Assembly (NCBI RefSeq): GCF_046098205.1
Contig: NZ_JBJURJ010000018.1
Coordinates: forward strand, 120,739-184,738
Length of the DNA stretch: 64,000 nt
DNA from: Paenibacillus_AR mesotrionivorans
GTDB lineage: Bacteria > Bacillota > Bacilli > Paenibacillales > NBRC-103111
Reading direction: 5' to 3'
Position 1 is the stretch's first letter; each line of letters begins with the position of its first letter. Positions 40,330 to 48,750 of the stretch are shown piece by piece. Position numbers and translations under genes: made by a program. The notes beneath the pieces were generated by a model. It saw only the letters and a list, made by a program, of their open reading frames with translations, had not been told where the DNA came from and searched no databases.

Positions 40330-41217
40330 GTGGCCGGTATTTTTAAATCGACGGAAAACGAGCAGGAGTATCTTCGCTGCTACAGCAACAGCCTGGCTTT
40401 ATTCGAGGCGGACTGTACATCGCTTACGGTCCCGACCTCCTGGGGAGAAACCCGTGTGCTCCGCTTCGGGGATACCGGTAAGCCGCCGTTAGTGCTGCTG
40501 CATGGGATGACCATGAGCAGTACCATGTGGTATCCCAACGTCAAGCATTGGCTGAAGGAGCGTTGTGTATATACGGTGGATGTGATGGGGGACTTCGGAA
40601 GAAGCCAACCTGACAGGGCGGTGAAAAGCAGACAGGATGCCCGGCAATGGCTGCTTGAGGTTATGGACGGGCTGCGGTTGGACAGCACGGATCTGGCGGG
40701 TCATTCCATGGGCGGGTTTCTTGCCCTAAATTTTGCTCTTGCCCATCCGGAGCGGATATCCCGGCTGATGCTGTATGCTCCGGCAGGGACCTTTCACAAG
40801 ATCAGCTTCAAGTTCTTTGCGAAGATTTACCCTGCATTATTATTTCATACGGAAAAATGGATTGACCGCGCGTTTGCATGGTTCTCGGGCAAAGGTGAGC
40901 CTCTGCATCCGGTATTCCGCGCCCAGGTGCTGGCCGGGTACCGCTATGCCAAGCCGCTCTTGCAGGTGATGCCCTCCGTATTCCCCAAGGAGGAATTCAA
41001 GGACTTCCAGGTTGCGACTCTGCTGCTTGTTGGGGACAAGGAGGTTATCTATCCCGCCGGAAAGGCGGTGGAGAACGCACGGAGCCTGATTCCTGGCATT
41101 GAAGCCCGACTCATTCCCGGAGCCAGCCATTCCTTGACCATAGAGCATGCGGATATCGTGAACCAGCTTACGCTTGATTTTCTGAAGACAGCCCCTAGAA
41201 CAATGGAGGCACGATGA
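40330..41217 (+). CDS. Alpha/beta hydrolase
   Basis: This 295-residue hydrolase has the oxyanion strand LVLLHGMTMSSTMWYPN, the nucleophile elbow AGHSMGGFLALN near residue 136 and the acid/His in LLVGDKEVIYP and PGASHSL. A frame extension to 40273 exists, but the GTG at 40330 has TAGGAG spaced 7 bases upstream and is preferred. The next gene (VOC protein) begins inside its stop region (ATGATGA), so the two are translationally coupled. The substrate is unknown. Confidence 0.87.
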   Translation: MAGIFKSTENEQEYLRCYSNSLALFEADCTSLTVPTSWGETRVLRFGDTGKPPLVLLHGMTMSSTMWYPNVKHWLKERCVYTVDVMGDFGRSQPDRAVKSRQDARQWLLEVMDGLRLDSTDLAGHSMGGFLALNFALAHPERISRLMLYAPAGTFHKISFKFFAKIYPALLFHTEKWIDRAFAWFSGKGEPLHPVFRAQVLAGYRYAKPLLQVMPSVFPKEEFKDFQVATLLLVGDKEVIYPAGKAVENARSLIPGIEARLIPGASHSLTIEHADIVNQLTLDFLKTAPRTMEAR

Positions 41218-41606
41218 TGAAAATAGGATTGCAGGTGTATGTGCAAGGCACAAAGGAAGCTGTCCCATTTTACCAGAAGGCATTCGGGGCCACGTTGGGG
41301 TATAACGTCAAAAATCCTGACGGCACCTACATGCATGCGGAGCTGATGGTGGAAGGCACACTGCTCCTCGCCTTGAGTGAATCGGGCAGCTCCACCGGCG
41401 CGGAAAACATGAAGCGGTACTCCTCCACCGATTATCCCACCATGAATTTCAGTGTGAAGCTGGATAGCGCCGAAGATGTTAAGCGCACATACGAGATTTT
41501 AAGTGAAGGCGGGAATATTCTGTTACCCTTGGGTCCTCTGCCCTGGAGCGCCTGCTGCACCAATGTAGTGGACCGGTTTGGAGTGTTCTGGTATATCTAC
41601 GTATAA
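41214..41606 (+). CDS. VOC superfamily (glyoxalase/PhnB-like) protein
   Basis: This 130-residue protein has two beta-alpha-beta-beta-beta modules. It begins MMKIGLQVYVQGTKEAVPFYQKAFGA and ends with CCTNVVDRFGVFWYIYV, the PhnB/3-demethylubiquinone-methyltransferase-like VOC pattern. The ATG overlaps the upstream hydrolase stop; a second ATG 3 bases on is equally possible. VOC proteins bind a divalent metal and act in resistance, isomerisation or dioxygenation, so no specific role is assigned. Confidence 0.88.
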   Translation: MMKIGLQVYVQGTKEAVPFYQKAFGATLGYNVKNPDGTYMHAELMVEGTLLLALSESGSSTGAENMKRYSSTDYPTMNFSVKLDSAEDVKRTYEILSEGGNILLPLGPLPWSACCTNVVDRFGVFWYIYV

Positions 41607-41610
41607 GCTG

Positions 41611-41646
41611 AATAGCCGCCCGGTGTTGGGTGGCTATTTTTTTATT
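41611..41646 (+). terminator. Terminator after hydrolase-VOC operon
   Basis: AATAGCCGCCC (41611-41621) pairs with GGGTGGCTATT (41628-41638), with one G-T pair, followed by a run of Ts. Confidence 0.88.
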
Positions 41647-41715
41647 GGACCCGCTTGCAGTTGTCGCGGCGTCAAGTGCTAGACTAAACTCAGAGCTCAG
41701 GAAGGAGATTCTTGC

Positions 41716-42597
41716 ATGAACAGGTCTATAACCATCAATAAACTGTCGGAGCAGATGGGGCTGACGAGCCGCACCTTACGGCATTGGGAATCGGAAGGAT
41801 TGTTCACAAGCGAAAGAGATGCCTCCTCGGGATGGAGAGTGTATGACGAGAATGCCCTTATGCGCATCCGCATCACGTCTATCCTGAGACGCCTGGATAT
41901 TCCCCTGAAGGATATCCAGACGGTGCTTGCCAACCAATCCCTGTCCCATCTCAGTTTGGTTGTAAAAAAGAAGATTTCCGGCCTGCAGATGAAAAAGGCG
42001 GAGATTGCCCGTTTTCAGGAGCAGCTGGAGCAGGTGCTTCATTACCTTCAGACCCAGGAAGAAGACAGTATGGTCAGGATGGATCAACTATTAACCGATA
42101 CGGAGGATATCTATATGCATCAAACAAGCGGAACCAGTACGTTAAAAATTGTCAATCTGCCGGCTATGCGGATGGCCTATCATATTGCGGTAAGCAACTC
42201 CCCGGAAGAGGAGGCAATGGCGCCGGTGCTGGAGTGGACGAAGGCGGCGAATGTATTGGGGACGGCCCGTTTTTTCGGCGGCAACATGAAGCCGTTCCCC
42301 ACTGAGGCGGGCAATCCTTACGGCTATGGAATGTGCGTGAGTATTCCTGATGGGGTTACCGTTCCCGAGCATCTGAAGGAAATGGTCCTGCCTGGAGGAC
42401 TCTATGCGGTGCTGGAGAGCAGCGATGATATTCCAGGATCGTGGAGCGTGCTGATGAAGGCGCTAAAGGAGGATGGGTTCTACCAATCTGACCGGTCCCG
42501 GCTGTGTCTGGAGGAGCATATCCGCAACGAAAAGCCGGAAGGCAGCGGCAATCCCTTCCACCTGGTCTTGATGGAGCCGGTGAAGGCAGTTCGATAG
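41716..42597 (+). CDS. MerR family regulator with GyrI-like effector domain
   Basis: This 293-residue regulator has a MerR winged helix (ITINKLSEQMGLTSRTLRHWESEGLF, residues 4-30), a dimerising coiled coil (KKISGLQMKKAEIARFQEQLEQV) and, from about residue 140, a GyrI/AraC-type effector-binding domain (STLKIVNLPAMRMAYHIAVSNSP). This is the BmrR layout: ligand-responsive activation of a multidrug or detoxification gene. AGGAAGGAG precedes the ATG. Its target is not obvious nearby. Confidence 0.9.
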   Translation: MNRSITINKLSEQMGLTSRTLRHWESEGLFTSERDASSGWRVYDENALMRIRITSILRRLDIPLKDIQTVLANQSLSHLSLVVKKKISGLQMKKAEIARFQEQLEQVLHYLQTQEEDSMVRMDQLLTDTEDIYMHQTSGTSTLKIVNLPAMRMAYHIAVSNSPEEEAMAPVLEWTKAANVLGTARFFGGNMKPFPTEAGNPYGYGMCVSIPDGVTVPEHLKEMVLPGGLYAVLESSDDIPGSWSVLMKALKEDGFYQSDRSRLCLEEHIRNEKPEGSGNPFHLVLMEPVKAVR

Positions 42598-42611
42598 AGG
42601 AGTAAGAATGG

Positions 42612-42790
42612 GCGGACACAGGAGCCGCTATTCCGCGGAAATTCGATCTTTTTCCGATGAAGCGGACTGAGGAGACCTTATTCGGAGGAGATGAGCAGTT
42701 TTTGGTGACTTTCCGGCGAAATAAGGTCCCCCCTGTCCGTAAAGACTTCAAATCAGCGTATTTTGAATAAATAGCGGATCTACAGTCCGG
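42612..42790. repeat. 179-bp intergenic element with 22-nt units (locus R4, second head type)
   Basis: Forward units at 42612 and 42662, inverted units at 42719 and 42769, each 22 nt. The head here is GCGGAC(A/T)(C/G)AGGAG and the tail CGCTATT or CCTTATT. The period within arms is again exactly 50 nt and the centre gap 35 nt, matching R1 and R3 although the head sequence differs. It fills the gap between the convergent merR and exosporium genes. Confidence 0.88.
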
Positions 42791-42832
42791 ATAAGATTAG
42801 GATCCGATCTCATGAAGAGATTTCGGTAAAAT

Positions 42833-42854
42833 AGCCGGCCACAAGGGGCCGGCT
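42833..42854 (-). terminator. Terminator of the exosporium collagen gene
   Basis: AGCCGGCC and GGCCGGCT pair perfectly around a 6-base loop. On the reverse strand the stem is followed by ATTTTA. Confidence 0.75.
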
Positions 42855-42887
42855 CTCTGCATAGATGATATATTTCAAAAACTTTCG

Positions 42888-44201
42888 TTACACAATATTT
42901 AGACCAGCGCTTGCATACCCGGCAATAGTGGAGGCTACATCCAGGCCAGCTGTGACCGTTGCGGAGAATACCATCAATAAACGGGTTTGCGCCGTTACCG
43001 GTATGCTGAGCCCTGTTGTAATGCCATTGCTTATTGTTCCCAGGGCTATAATACCGGTTAAGGAGGGAGCTAATGTCACCAAGGCACCGGGAACTGCGGT
43101 AAAGCTATTGTCCGGTGTAGGGGCGCTGAACAGTTGGGCTGTAATGGTAATCGTTGAACCGACTAAGGTAACTGCGGCTGTTGTGCTGAAATAAGCGGTG
43201 ATGGAGGTGATTACGCCGTCGCGCGGAGCGGAAAAGGCTTCATTCACCAACAGACCGGGGCCTCCGCTCAAGTCAATGGTGCCCCCTGCGATGGTAACAC
43301 CTGCCGCATTGGTTCCGAAGCCTATGAGGCTGGAGGTATTCAACAGTCCGCCCAACACGGTTGTTAATGCTGCGGGGGTTCCGGAAGCGAAAGGAATGAT
43401 GGCGCCTGACCCGGGAGCACCTGTTGCACCCGTAGAACCCGTAGCTCCAGTAGACCCTGTAACCCCGGTGAGTCCGGTCACCCCAGTAACTCCGGTAGCA
43501 CCGGTAACGCCTGTAATACCTGTCACCCCAGTAGTCCCTGTCACTCCAGTACCCCCAGTAACCCCGGTCACCCCAGCCCCAGTTACGCCTGTAAGTCCTG
43601 TGGCACCGGTGGGCCCTATGAGTCCGGTAGAACCAGTCGCCCCAGTCGTTCCGGCTCCTGTGGGACCAGTCGCTCCAGGCAGACCGGTAGCCCCCGTGGC
43701 CCCCGTTGCTCCTGTTATTCCTGTGGAGCCGGTGGTATCAAGAGCGTCCATCAAAATAACCTCATCCACCAGAATCTGGCCGTTGGCCGGAGCGGGCGCG
43801 GTGCTAAAGGATAACTGGGCTTGAGTAGCGGTCAAAGGAGCGGGAACGGTAACCCCCTCAAATACCTGCCAGTTTGAATCCGTAAAGAAGCCTTGTGGAA
43901 CAATCAAGGTAAGACCGTTGCTGATATATTGGTTGGCAGCATTGAGAAAATTCACGGTTATAACAATGGCCGCACTTTGCCCCGGGGTGTTTCGGGCGAA
44001 GGACACCGACAAGAACAAGCCTTCTCCAGGTTCTACAGGTACGCTTTGCTGGAGAGATGTGGCAGGTGTTCCTCCCAACAGCACCGCACTTTGAAAGCCT
44101 TCCTTAGATACAGAGCTTAATCCGGTATTCACACCCACCCAGGAGGCAAGTCCTGCTTCAAAGCTGCCATTGATAATCCGGTTTCCAAGCTGAATAGCCA
44201 T
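42888..44201 (-). CDS. BclB-like exosporium collagen protein
   Basis: The protein has 437 residues and three parts. Residues 1-150 look like a carbohydrate-binding jelly roll (IINGSFEAGLASWVG ... ILVDEVILMD). Residues about 155-265 are a collagen-like stretch of Gly-X-Thr triplets with at least two phase breaks (GAGTTG and GAGVTG). The C-terminus begins GAIIPFASGTPAALTTVLGG, the signature of the BclB C-terminal domain that trimerises on the spore surface. The ATG at 44201 is used; a TTG 21 bases upstream overlaps the GGGGTGGGAG ribosome site. The protein is likely displayed on the outer spore layer. Confidence 0.87.
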   Translation of the reverse strand: MAIQLGNRIINGSFEAGLASWVGVNTGLSSVSKEGFQSAVLLGGTPATSLQQSVPVEPGEGLFLSVSFARNTPGQSAAIVITVNFLNAANQYISNGLTLIVPQGFFTDSNWQVFEGVTVPAPLTATQAQLSFSTAPAPANGQILVDEVILMDALDTTGSTGITGATGATGATGLPGATGPTGAGTTGATGSTGLIGPTGATGLTGVTGAGVTGVTGGTGVTGTTGVTGITGVTGATGVTGVTGLTGVTGSTGATGSTGATGAPGSGAIIPFASGTPAALTTVLGGLLNTSSLIGFGTNAAGVTIAGGTIDLSGGPGLLVNEAFSAPRDGVITSITAYFSTTAAVTLVGSTITITAQLFSAPTPDNSFTAVPGALVTLAPSLTGIIALGTISNGITTGLSIPVTAQTRLLMVFSATVTAGLDVASTIAGYASAGLNIV

Positions 44202-44228
44202 AACTCCCACCCCGCTTCTCAAAGAATG

Positions 44229-44258
44229 TATAAAAAAAGCCCCACTGGAAAAAGTGGC
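44229..44258 (-). terminator. Terminator-like hairpin in the leader of the exosporium gene
   Basis: On the reverse strand AGCC-ACT and AGT-GGGGCT pair with a small bulge, followed by seven Ts, 28 bases before the start codon. No gene upstream on that strand needs it, so it may be an attenuator or chance. Confidence 0.35.
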
Positions 44259-44342
44259 TGGAATATAGTATTCCGGATAATTGCTATGAACACAAAATTC
44301 CGCAAAAATCTAAAGTAATATCATATGGCACGTATTAGTTGC

Positions 44343-44369
44343 TGTCACATTACCGGCAGCTCTTACGTC
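44343..44369 (+). promoter_or_regulatory. ECF41-type promoter of the sigma factor gene
   Basis: TGTCACA (44343-44349), 16 bases, CGTC (44366-44369) matches the published ECF41 autoregulatory promoter (TGTCACA-N16-CGTC) exactly. It lies 46 bases before the sigma factor start. Confidence 0.8.
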
Positions 44370-44414
44370 ATAGTTATGTACACTAAATCTTTCATAAAGA
44401 AGGAAGAGTCCACG

Positions 44415-45278
44415 ATGGATGAACAGGAGCAGATGGCGGAGCAGTTTGAGGCATCGCGGAAACGTCTATTGGCGGTGGCATACCGGATGCTTGGGTCCCC
44501 AAATGAGGCGGAGGATGCCGTACAGGAAACATGGCTCCGGTACAGCCGCGTTGACCGGAATGCCATTCAAAACCTGGAAGGCTGGCTGACCACGGTGGTA
44601 TCCCGAGTTTGCCTGGATATGCTGAGGACCCGCCGGTCCAGGCAGGAGGAGCCCATGGAGACACAGCTGCCGTTTGCCTATGACGGCCGTCCCGGGGAGG
44701 ACCCGGAGCAAGAAGTATTATTGGCGGATTCCGTCGGCGCCGCTTTGCAGATTGTGCTGGGCAAGCTTAGCCCGCCGGAGCGGGTGGCCTTTGTGCTGCA
44801 TGATATTTTTGCCCTGCCCTTCACCGATATTGCCGCTGCGCTGGGCAAATCCGAGGAGGCCGTCCGGCAAATTGCCAGCAGAGCAAGGCGCCGCATCCGG
44901 GGCGGTCCCATAGCCGATGAACCTGCTTTGACCCGGCAGCGGGAGCTGGTGGAGGCCTTTCTGGCAGCTGCCCGGGACGCAGACTTTGACCGTCTGTTGG
45001 CGGTGCTGGCGCCGGATGTCATCCTTCGGGATGACCGGCGGGAAGGTGCGCTGCAGACGACCCGCGGGGCGGAGCTGCTGGCGAAGCAGGTGGCGGGACG
45101 GATTCAAGCCTCGCATATCGTCTTGGTGAATGGGTCGATCGGTGTGGTGGTGGCTCCACAGGGAAGGCTTCGATATGTGCTGCAGTACACCATTCGTGAG
45201 GGAAGAATTGCGGAGGTGGAGTTGATTTCCGATCCTGCCCGCATCAGCGGGTTGGACCTCGCTTTGCCGGAGATGTAA
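44415..45278 (+). CDS. ECF41-group RNA polymerase sigma factor with SnoaL-like C-terminal domain
   Basis: This 287-residue protein has sigma region 2 (RLLAVAYRMLGSPNEAEDAVQETWLR) and region 4 (LSPPERVAFVLHDIFALPFTDIA with the HTH GKSEEAVRQIASRARRRI). A C-terminal NTF2/SnoaL-like domain of about 110 residues (VEAFLAAARDADFDRLLAVLAPDV) replaces the anti-sigma partner in ECF41 factors. Starts upstream of 44415 would lie within the TGTCACA promoter, so the ATG at 44415 with AAGGAAG is chosen. ECF41 factors usually drive their own gene and an adjacent COE-type gene. Here the partner is a GyrI-like protein. Confidence 0.9.
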   Translation: MDEQEQMAEQFEASRKRLLAVAYRMLGSPNEAEDAVQETWLRYSRVDRNAIQNLEGWLTTVVSRVCLDMLRTRRSRQEEPMETQLPFAYDGRPGEDPEQEVLLADSVGAALQIVLGKLSPPERVAFVLHDIFALPFTDIAAALGKSEEAVRQIASRARRRIRGGPIADEPALTRQRELVEAFLAAARDADFDRLLAVLAPDVILRDDRREGALQTTRGAELLAKQVAGRIQASHIVLVNGSIGVVVAPQGRLRYVLQYTIREGRIAEVELISDPARISGLDLALPEM

Positions 45279-45303
45279 TCCAAACATGGAGGAGGAAGTA
45301 AAA

Positions 45304-45786
45304 ATGGCAAATTTCCTAGTGGAAGAAAAGGAAGCATTCCGTTTTGTAGGCTACAAGGTTCAGCTCGGTCCGCCCGCCCAGATTCATGCCGAAGGGTATT
45401 CTCCTGCCAAAACAGAGTTTTTTAAGGGCGTTCTGCAAAGCGGGAAAATGGCTGCCCTTAAGCCCATATCGGAAAGCCCGTATGGTTATGCGGTTGTAAC
45501 GGCGGACCAGGCAGGGGCATTCTATTATGCCGGTGTTGTTTCCTCCAAGCCAACGGAGGAGGGAAAGGAGGAGGTGCTGTTCCCGAAGGGCCTCTATCTG
45601 GTCGTGAGCGGAAAAGGCGGGCTTTCCCGTCTGGCCTTCGACAAGCTGGAGGATCAGGCATTCCATGAAATCCTGTCTGGAGATATCCAATACCGGTATA
45701 CCGGTGGGCCGGTTGCAGAGGTATTGCTGAACGGCAACCCTATGGATGCGGAAGTGGAGATTTGGGTGCCGGTTGAGGAAAAATAA
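45304..45786 (+). CDS. GyrI-like small-molecule-binding protein
   Basis: This 160-residue protein is probably a stand-alone GyrI/AraC-type effector-binding domain (MANFLVEEKEAFRFVGYKVQ ... YGYAVVTADQAGAFYYAGVV ... ILSGDIQYRYTGGPVAEVLLN). GGAGGA precedes the ATG at 45304; an earlier ATG at 45286 overlaps that ribosome site. It follows the ECF41 sigma gene by 25 bases and is the likely output gene of that sigma factor. Ligand and function are unknown. Confidence 0.8.
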   Translation: MANFLVEEKEAFRFVGYKVQLGPPAQIHAEGYSPAKTEFFKGVLQSGKMAALKPISESPYGYAVVTADQAGAFYYAGVVSSKPTEEGKEEVLFPKGLYLVVSGKGGLSRLAFDKLEDQAFHEILSGDIQYRYTGGPVAEVLLNGNPMDAEVEIWVPVEEK

Positions 45787-45794
45787 AGACAGAT

Positions 45795-45841
45795 AAAAGC
45801 CTCCGGCGGAACATGTTTTTGTCCCGTTGGAGGCTTTTTTT
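45795..45841. terminator. Bidirectional terminator between the sigma operon and siderophore operon
   Basis: AAAAGCCTCC pairs with GGAGGCTTTTTTT with an inner GGCGGAAC/GTCCCGTT pairing. T-runs occur on both strands. Confidence 0.85.
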
Positions 45842-45867
45842 AATCCTGCCGTATGGAGAGCCGGCCA

Positions 45868-46674
45868 TCAGCCCTCATGAACATAATAGCGGCCCTTGGG
45901 GATTACCATCGGCGAACCTGAGACCGGGTCCGGGATAACAGTGCAATCCAGTCCGAAGATATCCTTCACCAGAGAGCTGGTAATCACCTCGGCGGGTTTT
46001 CCCTCCGCCAGAAGCTTCCCCTGGGACAGGGCAAAGATGTAGTCGGCGTACCGCGCGGACAGGTTGATGTCATGCAGCACCATCACGATCGTCGTGCCTT
46101 TCTTCCGGTTCAGATCAGTCAGGAGGTCCAGGATTTCGACTTGATACGTGATGTCGAGGAAGGTGGTCGGCTCATCGAGGAATAGAATATCCGTCTGCTG
46201 TGCCAAGGCCATGGCAATCCAGACACGCTGCCGCTGACCGCCGGAGAGCTCGTCAATATTCCGGTTGGCCAGCTCCGTAATATTCATGATCTCCATAGCC
46301 TCGGCTACGGCCTCCACATCCTTTTTGGTCCAGCCGCTGAACAGGGACTGATGCGGAAACCGGCCCCGGCCCACCAGATCCGCCACCGATATCCCCTCCG
46401 GCACAATCGGGGATTGGGGCAGCAATCCCACCACCCGGGCCAGCTGCTTCGGCGGAATCTTGCTGATCGGCTTGCCGTCCAGGGTGACGGTGCCGGAGGT
46501 AGGCTTGATCAGCCGGGCCAGCGTCTTCAGCAGGGTGGATTTGCCGCAGGCATTGGCCCCGATCATGACACTGATTTTATTGCTGGGAATGACCAGGCTG
46601 ATGCCGTGGAGAATGGTTTTATGATCATAGCCGGCTACAATCTGCTCCGCTTGAAAAAGATGCGTCGGTTTCAT
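45868..46674 (-). CDS. Fe3+-siderophore ABC transporter ATP-binding protein
   Basis: This 268-residue FecE/FhuC-like ATPase has Walker A GANACGKST near residue 38, signature LSGGQRQRVWIAMAL, Walker B LFLDEPTTFLDITYQ and an H-loop VLHDINLSARYAD. It is the last gene of the four-gene uptake operon, with a one-base gap after the second permease. It powers import of ferric siderophores through the two permease subunits. Confidence 0.94.
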   Translation of the reverse strand: MKPTHLFQAEQIVAGYDHKTILHGISLVIPSNKISVMIGANACGKSTLLKTLARLIKPTSGTVTLDGKPISKIPPKQLARVVGLLPQSPIVPEGISVADLVGRGRFPHQSLFSGWTKKDVEAVAEAMEIMNITELANRNIDELSGGQRQRVWIAMALAQQTDILFLDEPTTFLDITYQVEILDLLTDLNRKKGTTIVMVLHDINLSARYADYIFALSQGKLLAEGKPAEVITSSLVKDIFGLDCTVIPDPVSGSPMVIPKGRYYVHEG

Positions 46675-46675
46675 G

Positions 46676-47713
46676 TTAGAAATCTCCCTTTCGATTCATC
46701 CGGATAAGCAAGAAGATCAGGTACGGCGCGCCCAGAATGCCGGTCATAATGCCGACGGGATATCTGACGGCAAAGGCGAACTGCCCGATGAGATCACCGG
46801 CCAACACCAATATCACCCCGACCAAACCGGAGGGAATCACATTGGAGAAGGAGAAGCCGACGCCAACCAGTCTTTTGGCTATCGGTCCCGAAAGGAAGGC
46901 CACAAAGGCGATGGGACCTGTTGTTGCGGTAGCCAGCGCAATCATGCAGACGGAGCTGACGATCAGCATGATCCGGGTTTTGTCTGTATTTACACCAAGC
47001 GAAGTGGCGGATTGCTCCCCCAGCTCGAGCACGGTAAGATGTTTGCCCAACAGGATGATGATCGGAGCACAGATCAGTACGGTAATGACCAAGGGCGGAA
47101 GCTCATGCATCTGGGAGCCGTTGAGACTGCCGCTGAGCCATCTGAGGGCGGCCGGGATATCCTGCTGGGCGCCCACCAGAAGAAGGTATGAGATGATGGC
47201 ATCCAGCATCGCCTGAACGCCGATGCCCACCAGGATTAAGCGGCCGACGGCAAAGGAGGTGCCTCTGGAGCATACATAAATCACCAGCACCGTAGCCAGT
47301 CCGGCAATAACCGATGCCACGGAAACAACCGCCCCGCTGGTATGCAGCACGGTAATGCAAAAAACCGCAGCTGCACTGGAGCCGGAGGTAATGCCGATGA
47401 CGTTGGGATTGGCCAGGGGGTTGCGCAGCATAGTCTGGAAGGTGCTTCCGGCGACGCCGAAGGCAAAGCCGGCGAACAGCCCGGCCAGCATACGGGGCAG
47501 CCGGATGGTATTCACGGCAAAGGAGACCCCTTTGATCTGCTCGCCCATCAGGGTCCGGATCACATCCTTCACCGGATAGATGGTGCTGCCCAACAGCAGC
47601 ATGGCCATACAAAGGGCACATGACAGTACTGCCAGCACAACGGTAACCAGGACCCACCGCCGGCGTCTTTGGCGTCTGCCCGCCATAATAAAAGCAACTG
47701 TTTGATTATTCAT
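46676..47713 (-). CDS. Iron-siderophore ABC transporter permease, FecD-like
   Basis: The 345-residue FecCD-family permease has about ten helices, with RLPRMLAGLFAGFAFGVAGSTFQ and the family motif NPLANPNVIGITSGSS. The longer open frame to 47974 is an artefact; the ATG at 47713 overlaps the upstream permease stop by 4 bases (ATGA), which fixes the start. It forms a heterodimeric channel with the upstream permease. Confidence 0.94.
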   Translation of the reverse strand: MNNQTVAFIMAGRRQRRRRWVLVTVVLAVLSCALCMAMLLLGSTIYPVKDVIRTLMGEQIKGVSFAVNTIRLPRMLAGLFAGFAFGVAGSTFQTMLRNPLANPNVIGITSGSSAAAVFCITVLHTSGAVVSVASVIAGLATVLVIYVCSRGTSFAVGRLILVGIGVQAMLDAIISYLLLVGAQQDIPAALRWLSGSLNGSQMHELPPLVITVLICAPIIILLGKHLTVLELGEQSATSLGVNTDKTRIMLIVSSVCMIALATATTGPIAFVAFLSGPIAKRLVGVGFSFSNVIPSGLVGVILVLAGDLIGQFAFAVRYPVGIMTGILGAPYLIFLLIRMNRKGDF

Positions 47714-48750
47714 AATGACCGCACTTTCGAACGCATGGCTAATAGGATAAGTAACGGGGCCCCGACAAAGGCTGTCACCACACCGACCTCCAGCTCCCCG
47801 GGGCTGCCCAGAAGCCGGCCGATTATATCGGATATGGTCAGAATAACGGCGCCTGAAATGGCCGACATGGGGATTACAAAACGCAGATCGGAGCCCAGCA
47901 TAAGCCGGGTAACATGGGTGGCGATCAGGCCCACAAAGCCGATGGGGCCAGCCAGAGCCGTGGTGGCTCCGCACAGGAGAACCCCTGCAAGCGCGGCAAC
48001 CATCCGCAGGATGCCCGTACGGACGCCCAGTCCGGTGGCCACATCATCGCCCAGGGCCAGTGCATTCAGGGCAGGGGCGGTCACAAGGGCAGCCAGGATG
48101 CCAAAAGCCAGAAACGGCGCGAAGGTGGCGATCCCGCTCCAGGATGCCGAACCGACGCTCCCCACCTGCCAAAACCGGAACTGGTCCATCACATACGAGC
48201 GGGGAATCATAATGGCGCTGACCAGAGAGGCCAGGGCGGCGCTGGTGGCTGCTCCCGCCAAAACCAGCTTAATGGGGGTGGCTCCGCCACTCCCCATGGA
48301 TCCGATCCCGAATACGAAGACGGCGGTAATGGCCGCGCCGGCCAAAGCCAGCCAGATGTATTCGTTGGCGGTGCTGATATTCAAGAAGGCAATGCCGCAG
48401 ACCACGAACAGGGAGGCGCCGGTATTCACGCCAAGAATACTCGGGTCGGCAATGGGGTTGCGGGTGACGGACTGCATCAGAGCGCCGGACACGCCCAAAG
48501 CTGCACCGCTTAACAGGCTGAACACCGTCCGGGAAATCCGTTTGCGGACAATATTGGCCCCGTAGGAGTCCACATCAGGATGGAACAAGCCGTCCATCAG
48601 CTCTTTCCAGCCCAGCAGCCGGGAGCCCAGGACCAGGGAGGCAAGCACGCATACCCCCACCAAGATCAGGCTGGCCACGAGGACCAGCGGGAAATGCTTG
48701 GGGATATGCGGGTTTGCCCATTTGGTTTTGGAAGCGGACGGGCTGCTCAT
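47710..48750 (-). CDS. Iron-siderophore ABC transporter permease, FecC-like
   Basis: The 346-residue partner permease has RISRTVFSLLSGAALGVSGALMQ and NPIADPSILGVNTGAS, the FecCD hallmark. Its start overlaps the binding-protein stop by 4 bases. Together with the FecD-like subunit it makes the membrane pore. Confidence 0.94.
   Translation of the reverse strand: MSSPSASKTKWANPHIPKHFPLVLVASLILVGVCVLASLVLGSRLLGWKELMDGLFHPDVDSYGANIVRKRISRTVFSLLSGAALGVSGALMQSVTRNPIADPSILGVNTGASLFVVCGIAFLNISTANEYIWLALAGAAITAVFVFGIGSMGSGGATPIKLVLAGAATSAALASLVSAIMIPRSYVMDQFRFWQVGSVGSASWSGIATFAPFLAFGILAALVTAPALNALALGDDVATGLGVRTGILRMVAALAGVLLCGATTALAGPIGFVGLIATHVTRLMLGSDLRFVIPMSAISGAVILTISDIIGRLLGSPGELEVGVVTAFVGAPLLILLAMRSKVRSL

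Noticed and set aside
43198..43824. Plus-strand 208-codon frame rich in VAPVxP repeats
   Set aside because: It is the antisense shadow of the Gly-X-Thr collagen repeats; periodic codons keep the opposite strand open.
46676..47974. 432-residue version of the FecD-like permease
   Set aside because: The first 87 codons lie in the upstream permease gene; the ATGA overlap at 47713 marks the real start.
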